Assembly (NCBI RefSeq): GCF_000698125.1 | Contig: NZ_BAXA01000002.1 | Coordinates: forward strand, 186,001-250,000 | DNA: 64,000 bases | Source of the DNA: Geomicrobium sp. JCM 19038 | GTDB taxonomy: Bacteria; Bacillota; Bacilli; Bacillales; Marinococcaceae | Direction of reading: 5' to 3' | Translations under genes and position numbers: made by a program | In this document: piece after piece, positions 18,617 to 26,848 of the stretch | Numbering within the stretch: the first letter of the stretch is position 1 | Layout of the letters: every line of letters starts with the position of its first letter | Notes under the pieces: model-generated | Told to the model about the DNA's origin: nothing | Seen by the model: the letters and a program-made list of their open reading frames with translations, nothing else | Database searches by the model: none

Positions 18617-18835
18617 GTGTGAACCGGTGGAATAGTCTATCGGTTTTAGCGTGTTTTTATTTTATGTATGCGTCTGTATAGGATAGGTCTAATTAACTTC
18701 CAAAGGGTGATGACAACTTGTAACGATTGTCGTTGCGATTACTAGGAGTAATTTTGAGGTATTAACCCAAGCACCTATAAAAGAAGATACTAAAACTGTA
18801 CTCAGGTAGAACACCCGCAACTTGAGTCGTGAGAT

Positions 18836-19000
18836 ATTTTAACCCATACGCCTATACAAGGCGTAACGTATTCAGCAAATTCACCGTCTTTAAATCCAGT
18901 GTATTTCAATCCATACGCCTATACAAGGCGTAACAATGGAGCAACAGAAAAGGACAATTAGTTTTAGCATTTCAATCCATACGCCTATACAAGGCGTAAC
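18836..19000 (-). CRISPR. Short type I-C CRISPR array: three repeats, two spacers
   Basis: 32-bp repeats lie at 18836-18867, 18903-18934 and 18969-19000, with spacers of 35 bp (18868-18902) and 34 bp (18935-18968). In transcript orientation the repeat ends in GGATTGAAAT and carries the stem ACGCC/GGCGT, typical of type I-C. The right two repeats are identical. The leftmost has two changes, as expected of the leader-distal end, so the array is transcribed on the minus strand from a leader on the right. A weaker fourth copy may lie at 18759-18790. Confidence 0.93.
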
Positions 19001-19172
19001 AGCCAAAATCATATACCGAATAAGACTATATACCTAATTTTAACAATAAATCAACAAGTATTTACTGTTTTTAGTGACATTACGAAGTTAGTAATTACAC
19101 ATTATTACATAATCAACTAAAATTTTGGTGCGAACCTCCCTAGTCATTCATGTTCGCCTAGGGTTCGCACTA
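19001..19172 (-). promoter_or_regulatory. CRISPR leader
   Basis: AT-rich sequence next to the intact end of the array. Its far end carries an inverted repeat, GTGCGAACC (19129-19137) and GGTTCGCAC (19162-19170), separated by 24 bp; I recall similar GGTTCGCACC boxes in type I-C leaders. It would hold the array promoter, reading leftwards. Bases 19173-19452 hold no gene I can support. Confidence 0.55.
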
Positions 19173-19452
19173 GAAATCGTGTTGATCGTTGTTCGGTTTA
19201 GCATACTTATAAAATATTTCTAAAATTCGCTGTTTGGAACGAATGATTCGTGAGCCCTCCACGGATGATCTAACCTATCGACTTAACTCTATGGATACTA
19301 GTTTATCCAGAAACAGGCGTTGTATATTCAATTCGGAAGATGAAATTAAGGTTGCTGCAATAAGAATAAATGTCAAAGGCGTTCTAATTTTAAAGTGTCG
19401 TTAAATCAATCTGAAGATACTGTTGTAGAGTTTCTATCCGCGATAATTAATA

Positions 19453-19496
19453 GGGGACAGTCCCCCAGCGCTTTAACGCGCCGGGGGACTGTCCCC
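19453..19496. repeat. 44-bp palindromic repeat, copy 2 (terminator)
   Basis: Identical to copy 1 at 12691. It lies 14 bp beyond the stop of the acyltransferase gene and would terminate its leftward transcript. Bases 19453-19531 equal 12691-12769 exactly, forming a 79-bp direct repeat that brackets the CRISPR-Cas locus. Confidence 0.9.
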
Positions 19497-19510
19497 TTTT
19501 TTAATCTATT

Positions 19511-21529
19511 TTAATCTTCTTTTAGAATAGGCTCAATCTCTGCTCGCAGTGCAGGTCCTAGTGTTCGTGCATAGAGCGTCGAGATATGATTGTTATCTCT
19601 AAGTGTAATGACGTTACCGATGATCGGTAGGCATTCTCCGTCTACACAGAAGTGATCCGTTAGATCAACGAGGTGTACGTTTGAAGGAATGTTCTCTTCT
19701 CCGATCCAATCCCACGGTTGCTCCTCGGTTAATAAATCATCGCGAGGCGTGGCGCATTCCGATGGATCTGACGCTTGCTCCAAACATTGCGGAACATCGA
19801 ATTCCATGCGTTGATTGTCTCGTAAGGCAAGGATATCAATTTTCCCTTCATAATTCTCCCACATCTCAACGAATCCTTCTGGCGTTAATTCGATATTCGC
19901 ATTCGCAGTCGTCACGATTAAGTCGGGTTCGTGATCAATAAGCGGTTGAATGATGTGTTCATTCCAATTTACACAAAGGTCGGTAAGTGCTCCACCATGA
20001 TTGTCTGTCGTAAAGCGGCAGCCGTCTTTAATATACGTATCAATTTGCATATTCAAGTCTTCAGCAATCTCTTCAAGTGCCGGAAACCAGTGACCAGAAT
20101 GGGAACCGCCGACTAATGCTACACGGTAATCCGGATCTTCCGTTTCTCCGAATGAGCAACGATGAATGCGGTCGCTATCGAGCCCGGTATAACAATCAGA
20201 GTCATCATACATCGATGGCAGCTCTTCACTCGCTTGTAATATCCTCTCCATCGGGTCAATGTCAGGGTTTGGTGTTACCCCGTGAGAAACAACTTGTGCT
20301 CCAGGGAAATCGTTAACCGACGCTCCTTCTGAAGAGACAAGGCTTTGTTGGACTTGGGTATGCTGCCACTGCCATCCTCCGTTTGCTACGAACACGGGAA
20401 TCATGAAGATCGCAAGCATGGCAATGACTTTTCCTTTGTCCTTTCGTGTTTTTACGCTTCGGCTTCGAGTTGGTGACTCGATTAGTTTTCCAGATATTAC
20501 GGATAGAATAAATGATAGTCCGAGTAATAACAATCCGTCTACGAATGAAACAGTCGCATTGTTCGTGATTGCAAAATACATAATGAGAACCGGCCAATGC
20601 CAAAGATAAAAGGCATAGGAAATGCTTCCAAAGTAAACGAATGGCTTCGATCCAAGTAGTTTTTGCACACCGAAGGTTGTACCATTTTCAGCTGCTATTA
20701 GAATGAAAATAACACCAGAAATCGGGAGAAGTGCGGCATAACCTGGGAACAGGTCAGAGACAGGTAAGATCATACCGGTTAACGAAATGATCGCTAATCC
20801 GAGCCAACCTAAGATTAAACTGAAGATCCGGTTAAGTGATAAGTATGAAAGAGTGAGTGCTAAGATACCGCCAATGCTAAATTCCCATACACGTGCAAAC
20901 GTATCAAAGTATGCCCAAGGTTGATTGATTGTTGTAATGTAAACTGAGTAGGCAAATGACGCTATAAAGATCGTTATGAGAACATAGAGTAATGTTTTTC
21001 TTACAGGTAGTTTTAATAGCTTTTTAGCTAAAAAGTAAGCCAGCAAGATGATAAGTGGCCATGTGATATAGAATTGACCTTGAATCGATAACGCCCAAAA
21101 ATGTTGAAGTGAACTTGCTTCATTGTTTTGCGCAAGATAGTTTACAGAGTTTGTTGCAAGCTCCCAATTTTGGAAGTAGAGTGCTGAAGCAAAGGTTTCG
21201 GAAATTGTCTGTGACCATTGAGATTGAGGCAAAAACATATAAGAAAAGATGATTGTAATCAGCATTACTAGAAAGGCTAAAGGGAATAGTCTTTTCATCA
21301 ATCCTAATAAATAGGTGCCAAAACCAATGGTACCAGTTCTTTCAAGGCGAGATAACAAGGATGTCGTAATTAAAAAACCAGAGACAATAAAAAAAACATC
21401 GACACCACCAGAGACGGTACCAAACCATATATGATAAATAGCTACTAGGAAGGCAGCAACAGCTCGCACACCTTCTAGCTCAGGTCGAAAGCGCTTTTCA
21501 GGAAGACGTAGATCTTTCAAATACTTCAC
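19511..21529 (-). CDS. OafA/OatA-type acyltransferase with SGNH domain
   Basis: A 672-residue membrane enzyme that transfers acyl (usually acetyl) groups onto cell-surface glycans. The N-terminal acyltransferase-3 domain (about residues 15-365) has some ten membrane helices, a catalytic His in AIYHIWFG, and the VSGGVDVFFIVSGFLI signature. The extracytoplasmic SGNH-hydrolase-like domain (about residues 420-665) has the block LVGGSHSGHWFP with a candidate Ser and ends with a DNNHIS block holding the candidate catalytic His. This is the OatA/OafA layout; peptidoglycan or polysaccharide could be the acceptor. The start is GTG 21529; TTG 21520 is an alternative better spaced from AGTAGGTG. Its neighbour downstream of the next repeat is a polysaccharide deacetylase, fitting a surface-modification cluster. 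Confidence 0.88.
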   Translation of the reverse strand: MKYLKDLRLPEKRFRPELEGVRAVAAFLVAIYHIWFGTVSGGVDVFFIVSGFLITTSLLSRLERTGTIGFGTYLLGLMKRLFPLAFLVMLITIIFSYMFLPQSQWSQTISETFASALYFQNWELATNSVNYLAQNNEASSLQHFWALSIQGQFYITWPLIILLAYFLAKKLLKLPVRKTLLYVLITIFIASFAYSVYITTINQPWAYFDTFARVWEFSIGGILALTLSYLSLNRIFSLILGWLGLAIISLTGMILPVSDLFPGYAALLPISGVIFILIAAENGTTFGVQKLLGSKPFVYFGSISYAFYLWHWPVLIMYFAITNNATVSFVDGLLLLGLSFILSVISGKLIESPTRSRSVKTRKDKGKVIAMLAIFMIPVFVANGGWQWQHTQVQQSLVSSEGASVNDFPGAQVVSHGVTPNPDIDPMERILQASEELPSMYDDSDCYTGLDSDRIHRCSFGETEDPDYRVALVGGSHSGHWFPALEEIAEDLNMQIDTYIKDGCRFTTDNHGGALTDLCVNWNEHIIQPLIDHEPDLIVTTANANIELTPEGFVEMWENYEGKIDILALRDNQRMEFDVPQCLEQASDPSECATPRDDLLTEEQPWDWIGEENIPSNVHLVDLTDHFCVDGECLPIIGNVITLRDNNHISTLYARTLGPALRAEIEPILKED

Positions 21530-21614
21530 CTACTTTATTTAAGTTACCAGATAAATATTATCATATTTAAATAACAAGCAGATTAAATTCATGTGAGGAA
21601 TTTATTAACCTAAT

Positions 21615-21658
21615 GGGGACAGTCCCTCAGTGCTTTAACGCGCTGAGGGACTGTCCCC
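21615..21658. repeat. 44-bp palindromic repeat, copy 3 (compensated variant)
   Basis: It differs from copy 1 at four bases. One C-G pair has become T-A on both arms, the A-C mismatch has become A-T, and one C-G has become T-G. The stem is therefore continuous over 19 bp. It lies seven bases beyond the deacetylase stop and would terminate that leftward gene. Confidence 0.9.
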
Positions 21659-21665
21659 AAAAGTG

Positions 21666-22889
21666 TTATCTATGTTCTGTTAGTACAATATTTGAAAATT
21701 CTTCAATACTGAGCTGGTCATGCACGTTTACTCGGTTAAGTTGGTATGGATCGTCGCCAGGGCGAATCGTGCCATTTTGAGTAGTAAATGCATAAGAATA
21801 ACCAATTTCTTTTAGCATTGTAATTGTCCGCTCATCATATTGTCCAAATGGATATGCAAATGATAGTGGTTCATTGAGTAGTTCAAAGCTATGGTTCAAA
21901 TCTGCGTATACTTCTTGAATTGGAAGGTGTAGTAAAAATGATGTACGATCATTATGATACAGCCAATGAAGATTATGAGTGTGGCCTCCTACTTCATGTA
22001 TTGGCTCCATTTCTTCAAGTTCGTGCCAATTTAAATTGTTACGTCCTTCTGTCTCTTTACCATACCTTGGCCGTGCAGAAATAATATGAGAGATTCCTAC
22101 CTGATCAAGTTCTTTCATAATGGGATAAGCATGCTCACGAATTGTTCTCGATCCATCGTCGAACGTAATTAGCACAGCTGGGTGATCTAATTGGAGTTCT
22201 CCCTTTAGGTACGAGACTAAATCGTCACCTGCTATTGTTTGAACATTATTTTCATCTAAGAAACGCATTTGTTCTTTAAAAGACTCAGCATCTAAATAGT
22301 CACCTCGCCCTTTAAATTGTTCCTTTGTCGTATCGTCATAGAAGCGGTGATACATTAATACAGGAATCCCATCTACTTGGGCATGAACGCTACGGATGTC
22401 TTCGTTTTTTGTTAAGTTATCTAGTGTACGATATAAATCATATAAAGAAATAGGATCATCTACATGAAGAACTACGTTTTCCTCAACTAATGGAACATTA
22501 TCTAGTAATAATTTATTAAGTACGGCTTTCACACGCGCTGAATAATTGGCATCTGCTTCTTGCACGATAACGTAATCATCATTTTCTTCTGGTAATTCAT
22601 CAAGAATATAAAAGGCATCGGCAATTCTTGCTAATCTTTCGTATGTAAGTAATTCGTCTTTATCATCGAATTCAAAAACGTATGTATTTAAGTATTCTAA
22701 CCCCGTCTCTGGAAACAGAAAACGTGATTCCAATACAGTGGCAGCTTCATCTATGGTTATAGTACTAGTTCTTGGAAAGTCATCGTTTTCTTTATCGATA
22801 GAAGCATCTTCAGTACATCCTACTAATAATAAGTAAAATAAAAAAAATGAAAATAAAGCTAAATTTTTGGTGTGTAATATGTGCCTCAA
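21666..22889 (-). CDS. Polysaccharide deacetylase lipoprotein (NodB domain)
   Basis: A lipoprotein of about 407 residues with lipobox LVGC after a hydrophobic stretch, an acidic unassigned N-terminal domain, and a C-terminal NodB homology domain of carbohydrate esterase family 4. Key motifs are LITFDDGS (the Asp pair for metal and catalysis), GGHTHNLHW (metal His residues) and LSFAYPFGQYDE. PVLMYHRF at the domain start is typical of PgaB/IcaB-like enzymes that N-deacetylate extracellular poly-N-acetylglucosamine. The frame opens at GTG 22910, but GGGAGGGG lies inside that region, so TTG 22889 is the better start. It would act outside the membrane on surface glycan. Confidence 0.85.
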   Translation of the reverse strand: MRHILHTKNLALFSFFLFYLLLVGCTEDASIDKENDDFPRTSTITIDEAATVLESRFLFPETGLEYLNTYVFEFDDKDELLTYERLARIADAFYILDELPEENDDYVIVQEADANYSARVKAVLNKLLLDNVPLVEENVVLHVDDPISLYDLYRTLDNLTKNEDIRSVHAQVDGIPVLMYHRFYDDTTKEQFKGRGDYLDAESFKEQMRFLDENNVQTIAGDDLVSYLKGELQLDHPAVLITFDDGSRTIREHAYPIMKELDQVGISHIISARPRYGKETEGRNNLNWHELEEMEPIHEVGGHTHNLHWLYHNDRTSFLLHLPIQEVYADLNHSFELLNEPLSFAYPFGQYDERTITMLKEIGYSYAFTTQNGTIRPGDDPYQLNRVNVHDQLSIEEFSNIVLTEHR

Positions 22890-23074
22890 AACCAAGCCCC
22901 TCCCTCTCACTAGTGCAAAAAACCTATAATAAGTATAGATGAAGAACTACATATTGGAAAGGTTTTGGAAACTAACAATATTATCAATTTACTAGTTTTG
23001 AGGAGATAATCACCTGTGGGGCACTATATGTTAAAGAATAACTAGTTAACTAGATATTTAGTCACAAATCATAG

Positions 23075-23103
23075 TTGCTTTTTACTTGTTGGCATACTAT
23101 GAT
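23075..23103 (+). promoter_or_regulatory. Probable sigma-A promoter of the glycosyltransferase genes
   Basis: TTGCTT (23075-23080), a 17-bp spacer and TATGAT (23098-23103) lie 44 bp before the glycosyltransferase start. Confidence 0.55.
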
Positions 23104-23147
23104 TAAAGGCAGGAAATGTCAGAAATTTTTGAAGGAGAATGACGATA

Positions 23148-24194
23148 ATGACCGGTATTTCTGTTGTTATCCCTGCATATGAACCAGATTATAAATTAAT
23201 TGAAACTGTAAGAAAGATTGCACAATACGCATTTGATGAAATCATCGTTGTGAATGATGGAAGTGATAGTTCAAAGCTATCAATTTTCCGAGAATTAATA
23301 ACAATAAGAAATTGCACAGTTCTAAACCATAAACAAAACTTAGGGAAAGGTCGGGCTTTAAAAACGGCGTTCTCTTATTTTTTGGGTAAAGGTGAGAATA
23401 GTGTAGGTCTTGTAACAGCTGATGCAGATGGTCAACACGACCCTGAAGACGTATACCGTGTGGCGAATTGTTTATCTAATAACCCTAACTCACTTGTTTT
23501 AGGTGTCAGAAATTTTTCAGAAGATAATATACCACTTCGTAGTAGGTTTGGTAACCAACTCACTAAAGTCGTATTAAAGGTTGCATCAGGTATTAGTTTA
23601 AGAGATACACAAACGGGCTTGCGGGGAATACCAGCAGAGTTTGCTAAGGAACTACTTGAGGTAGAAGGTGAGCGTTATGAGTTTGAGATGCGAATGTTGA
23701 TTGCTTGTCGAACGCACAACCGCGAAGTCGAACAAGTAACAATTGAAACAATTTACATAGATGAAAATGCGTCCTCTCATTTTAATCCAATAATTGATTC
23801 ATTAAAAATTTACTATGTGTTCCTTCGTTTTGCATTTGTTTCGATTTCTTCATTTATACTTGATATTGGTTTATTTGCATTGTTTTCTTCCATATTGAAG
23901 ATGTTTATGCCAGCAAGCTTTATCATTGTAGCTACTGTGATGGCACGGGCAGTTTCTTCTCTATTTAATTATTTGCTAAATCGTCAAGTTGTTTTTCAAT
24001 CTAAAGGTAAAGTATCGAAAAGCCTACTCAAATATTATTCTTTAGCTGTAATTCAAATGGTGGCTTCTGCTGGGGGAGTGTATATCATTTATCAAGGTGT
24101 AGGTGACTATGAGGTCATAATTAAAGTTTTTGTAGATTCAATGCTGTTCTTAATTAGTTTCTTGATCCAAAGGCTATGGGTGTTTAGAAAGTAG
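23148..24194 (+). CDS. GT2 glycosyltransferase fused to a GtrA-like membrane domain
   Basis: A 348-residue protein of two parts. Residues 1-215 form a family 2 glycosyltransferase of the dolichyl-phosphate mannose synthase type (ISVVIPAYEPD, VVNDGSD, HKQNLGKGRALKTAF, and the metal motif ADADGQHDP). Residues 225-348 form a four-helix GtrA-like domain ending in RLWVFRK. Such fusions make and flip polyprenyl-phosphate sugar for lumenal or extracytoplasmic GT-C transferases. AAGGAG at 23132 is too close to the ATG at 23139, so ATG 23148 is used. The next gene encodes a GT-C-like membrane protein, which fits a donor-enzyme pair for surface glycosylation. Confidence 0.87.
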   Translation: MTGISVVIPAYEPDYKLIETVRKIAQYAFDEIIVVNDGSDSSKLSIFRELITIRNCTVLNHKQNLGKGRALKTAFSYFLGKGENSVGLVTADADGQHDPEDVYRVANCLSNNPNSLVLGVRNFSEDNIPLRSRFGNQLTKVVLKVASGISLRDTQTGLRGIPAEFAKELLEVEGERYEFEMRMLIACRTHNREVEQVTIETIYIDENASSHFNPIIDSLKIYYVFLRFAFVSISSFILDIGLFALFSSILKMFMPASFIIVATVMARAVSSLFNYLLNRQVVFQSKGKVSKSLLKYYSLAVIQMVASAGGVYIIYQGVGDYEVIIKVFVDSMLFLISFLIQRLWVFRK

Positions 24195-24202
24195 GTTTTA
24201 GG

Positions 24203-25983
24203 TTGGTTCTTTTATTATTTTTAGCTGCTCTTTTATCTGTTGTGGGATATGGCTATTCTTTAAATCAGTTTTTAAAGATACCCATAGCGTTGTCTTATGC
24301 AGTCGCAATAGCTATGAAGGTATTAGTTTTGTTTATATCTGGAATATTAGATGTACTTCCATTTGTGGTGTACATTCTTTTTGTGTTGGGTTTACTTCTT
24401 CTTACTTGTAGTGTCTTACGTTTTCGCGATCTTTCACCATTTTATCATCCAGGTACTCTCTTCATGATGGTCTGTTTATTAGTGCATGTCTTTATTTTGC
24501 ATGATGCTAAGTTATTATTTTTTGATGACTTCAGCCACTGGGGTTTAATGGTTAAAGAAATGGTGGCGTATGGAGATTTCCTGATGAGGAATCCACTATT
24601 GCTTATCGGAATTACCCTCCGGCAATGGCACTTTTTATATTTTCTATTGTTACAATTACAGGTTTTTCAGAAGCAATGATGCTAATTGCTCAGAGTATAG
24701 CAGTCGCTGTTTTACTTTCTACACTATTCGTAGGCTCCAAGTGGAAAAAGCCAGGATCAGTTTTTTTGCCATTGATTGGTGCTAGTGCATTGCCGTTAAT
24801 TTTTCCCGTCAGTGGTACGTCTTTAATTGTGGATAGTTTACTTGGCTATGCTGCAGTTGCGAGTATAATAGCAATCTATACGTTTCGTTCTTCCTTAAAA
24901 ATGCAGTTCTTAACTTCTGTGCCGTTACTGAGCTTACTAGTGTTAGTTAAAGACAGTGGAAAGCTCTTCTTTGCTTTTATTATTTCTGTTTGCTGGTTTA
25001 CTGTTTTTCCGCTATGCAAAGGATCAATCATTTTCAAGTAGAATAGCAATTTTCATTAGCATAGTAGTTATACCTATTATTTTTGATCGTCTTTGGTCGT
25101 GGCAGCAAAATCAAATGTATGATTCTGCGTATGAGGACAATCGATTTGCTATTACTACTGGGATATTTCAGCATGATCGAACAGAGAATTATGTTGAAAG
25201 GTTATTGCCAGATTTAATGGCATTATCATTTAATTTTTCTTCACCTGCATTTCTTGGCTTTCTAGGGATTTTATTGTCTTTGAGTATTGGGATTTTATTA
25301 ATGCGTTCAAGTCTTTTAAAACGAATATTAATATATATTGTTTTCCTGTATTTTATCTATATCGCTTTTTTATATATCTTGTATTTATTCATTATGCCAG
25401 ATGCTACAGTCGGAAATTTAGTAGCGTTTAATCGTTATCAAGGGTCAATTCTCATTTTCCTTTGCGGGATCGGTGTCTTTTTCCTCAAAGAAGCCTTGTT
25501 AAAACAAAAAAGTAACACATCAAATGCTAAGTTAAGGTGGACGACTTTTAGCGTGCTGTTATTCTTTGTTCCTATTAGTACTCAGGTTAATGAGTTTAAT
25601 ATAGACCCTAACTATGATCAAAGTAATCGAGTGCCAGTCGTAAATCAATTTAAAGAACTGAGAGCAGTGACAGATCTAAATCACTCTGATCATATTATTA
25701 TTGTGGATGTTGATGAGGAAAGCAGTCCTATTTTTTTAAGGTACTTAGTTATGTTTGAGCGATTAAGCCGAGCGCAAACTCAAGTTCAGCATTGTGATAA
25801 TGCTAATGAATTTGTGGAGATTTTAAACAGTGGTGAATACTTGATGCTGTACAATTATGATGAGGGATTTAGCGATTGCTAGAAGATCATGCAGATGTAA
25901 AGCCCGAAAGTGGTAGAAACTATCGATTGGAAAACGGTACCATTGTTGAAGACCTATCTGGGGACAGACCCCCAGTGCGGTGA
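24203..25983 (+). pseudogene. GT-C-like polytopic membrane protein, three frameshifts
   Basis: Three frames join into one protein of about 590 residues with some twelve hydrophobic helices. The first frame ends after FFDDFSHWGLMVKEMV. The second opens with EESTIAYRNYPPAMALF and the third with FRYAKDQSFSSRIAIF. A further break at about 25877 leads to LLEDHADVKPESGRNYRLENG and a stop at 25981. The breaks near 24580 and 25877 are each one missing base and that near 25000 is one extra base. The DDFSHWG loop followed by a YPP motif is the kind of catalytic first-loop region seen in GT-C glycosyltransferases that use polyprenyl-phosphate sugars. It directly follows the GT2-GtrA gene. Its C terminus runs into a degenerate copy of the 44-bp repeat. 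Confidence 0.7.
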
Positions 25984-26003
25984 AGTGTTAAAAAGTGAGG
26001 GGT
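25960..26003. repeat. Decayed copy of the 44-bp palindromic repeat
   Basis: The left arm is nearly intact (GGGGACAGACCCCCAGTGC), while the right arm has decayed to GTGAGGGG. It overlaps the repaired end of the GT-C-like gene. From here to 26083 I see no gene. Confidence 0.6.
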
Positions 26004-26083
26004 ATTTTTAGGTTAAAGCGGTCTAAACCAAATATTATGAGATGCAAATGTCTTTTGCCCACAACAAAAATCGCTTATAAAAA

Positions 26084-26113
26084 GTGACTTTTTCTTTCAT
26101 ACAAACTTATGAT
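26084..26113 (+). promoter_or_regulatory. Possible sigma-A promoter of a lipoprotein gene
   Basis: GTGACT (26084-26089), an 18-bp spacer and TATGAT (26108-26113) lie about 65 bp before the start at 26180. The -35 is imperfect. Confidence 0.35.
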
Positions 26114-26179
26114 AGGATCAAAGAAGTTGTAACATGTTACATCGTCATGACGTCTGTATGACAGGGAGGGGCAGAGTGA

Positions 26180-26797
26180 ATGCTAAAATGGTTTATATTT
26201 GCTGTTTTATCAACTATTATGATTATTTCAGCTGCCTGTACACCTGATGAAAATGAAGAAACATTTACATTAGACGACATAGAAGCAAGTGTAGAAAAAG
26301 AGAAAAATTCAGATTTGAATGAAGAAGAGATTATTGAAGTTAATGAAAATATCACCATCGCCTCTGAAATAGAAGAAAAGGTTGATGTGGTGACTGAAGG
26401 TTACGTTTCTCAGGAAAGGTATTTTGAGCGGTTTAGAGATGATCAGTCAGATCAATTTGCTGAATTTGATGAGGATGAGCGTTTTCTTGCTGATGAGGTA
26501 GGACAAGTCGAAGTTATGGAAGAAGACGGAGTAGAGCACATATATCATAGTTATCAAATGGATGTTGTACGCGATGGCAAAGTATTTATCCACTTGATGA
26601 CTCATGAGTATGTCGAAAGAGAAGACAGCTTTGAGTTGATTGATACTACAATTAATATAGAGATTCATAGCATCGATAGTGGGGAACAACTTGAACTCAT
26701 AGATGCAGATACAGGTGAAATTATAGACGAGGCGAATTTCACTGACGATCAGGTGAACAAAGAATACAGAGGAATACAGAGCGGCGAACGACATTAA
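26180..26797 (+). CDS. Acidic lipoprotein of unknown function
   Basis: A 205-residue lipoprotein with a short signal peptide and lipobox SAAC (Cys20). The mature chain is strongly acidic, opening with a helical Glu-rich stretch and continuing as strand-like segments (VEHIYHSYQMDVV, VFIHLMTHEYVERE). I do not recognise a family. GGGAGGGG lies 10 bases before ATG 26180. A half-copy of the palindromic repeat follows the stop. It is probably exposed on the outer membrane face, near the CotH-like and YusW-like lipoproteins; nothing indicates a biochemical role. Confidence 0.75.
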   Translation: MLKWFIFAVLSTIMIISAACTPDENEETFTLDDIEASVEKEKNSDLNEEEIIEVNENITIASEIEEKVDVVTEGYVSQERYFERFRDDQSDQFAEFDEDERFLADEVGQVEVMEEDGVEHIYHSYQMDVVRDGKVFIHLMTHEYVEREDSFELIDTTINIEIHSIDSGEQLELIDADTGEIIDEANFTDDQVNKEYRGIQSGERH

Positions 26798-26802
26798 CTT
26801 TT

Positions 26803-26815
26803 GGGGACTGTCCCC
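26803..26815. repeat. Half-copy of the palindromic repeat
   Basis: GGGGACTGTCCCC is the outer part of the 44-bp element closed on itself without the inner stem. It sits six bases after a stop codon, the same position as the full copies. Confidence 0.55.
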
Positions 26816-26848
26816 ACGGATGAGTATAACTAAGGGGGAAAATAACTC

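Noticed and set aside
18548-18835. Remnants of cas4, cas1 or cas2 after cas7
   Set aside because: I read the stretch in plus-strand frames and found no conserved motif; it holds the operon terminator and AT-rich sequence.
19282-19395. Small plus-strand ORF of 37 codons between the CRISPR leader and the acyltransferase
   Set aside because: No ribosome site, no recognisable product, and composition like the surrounding noncoding sequence.
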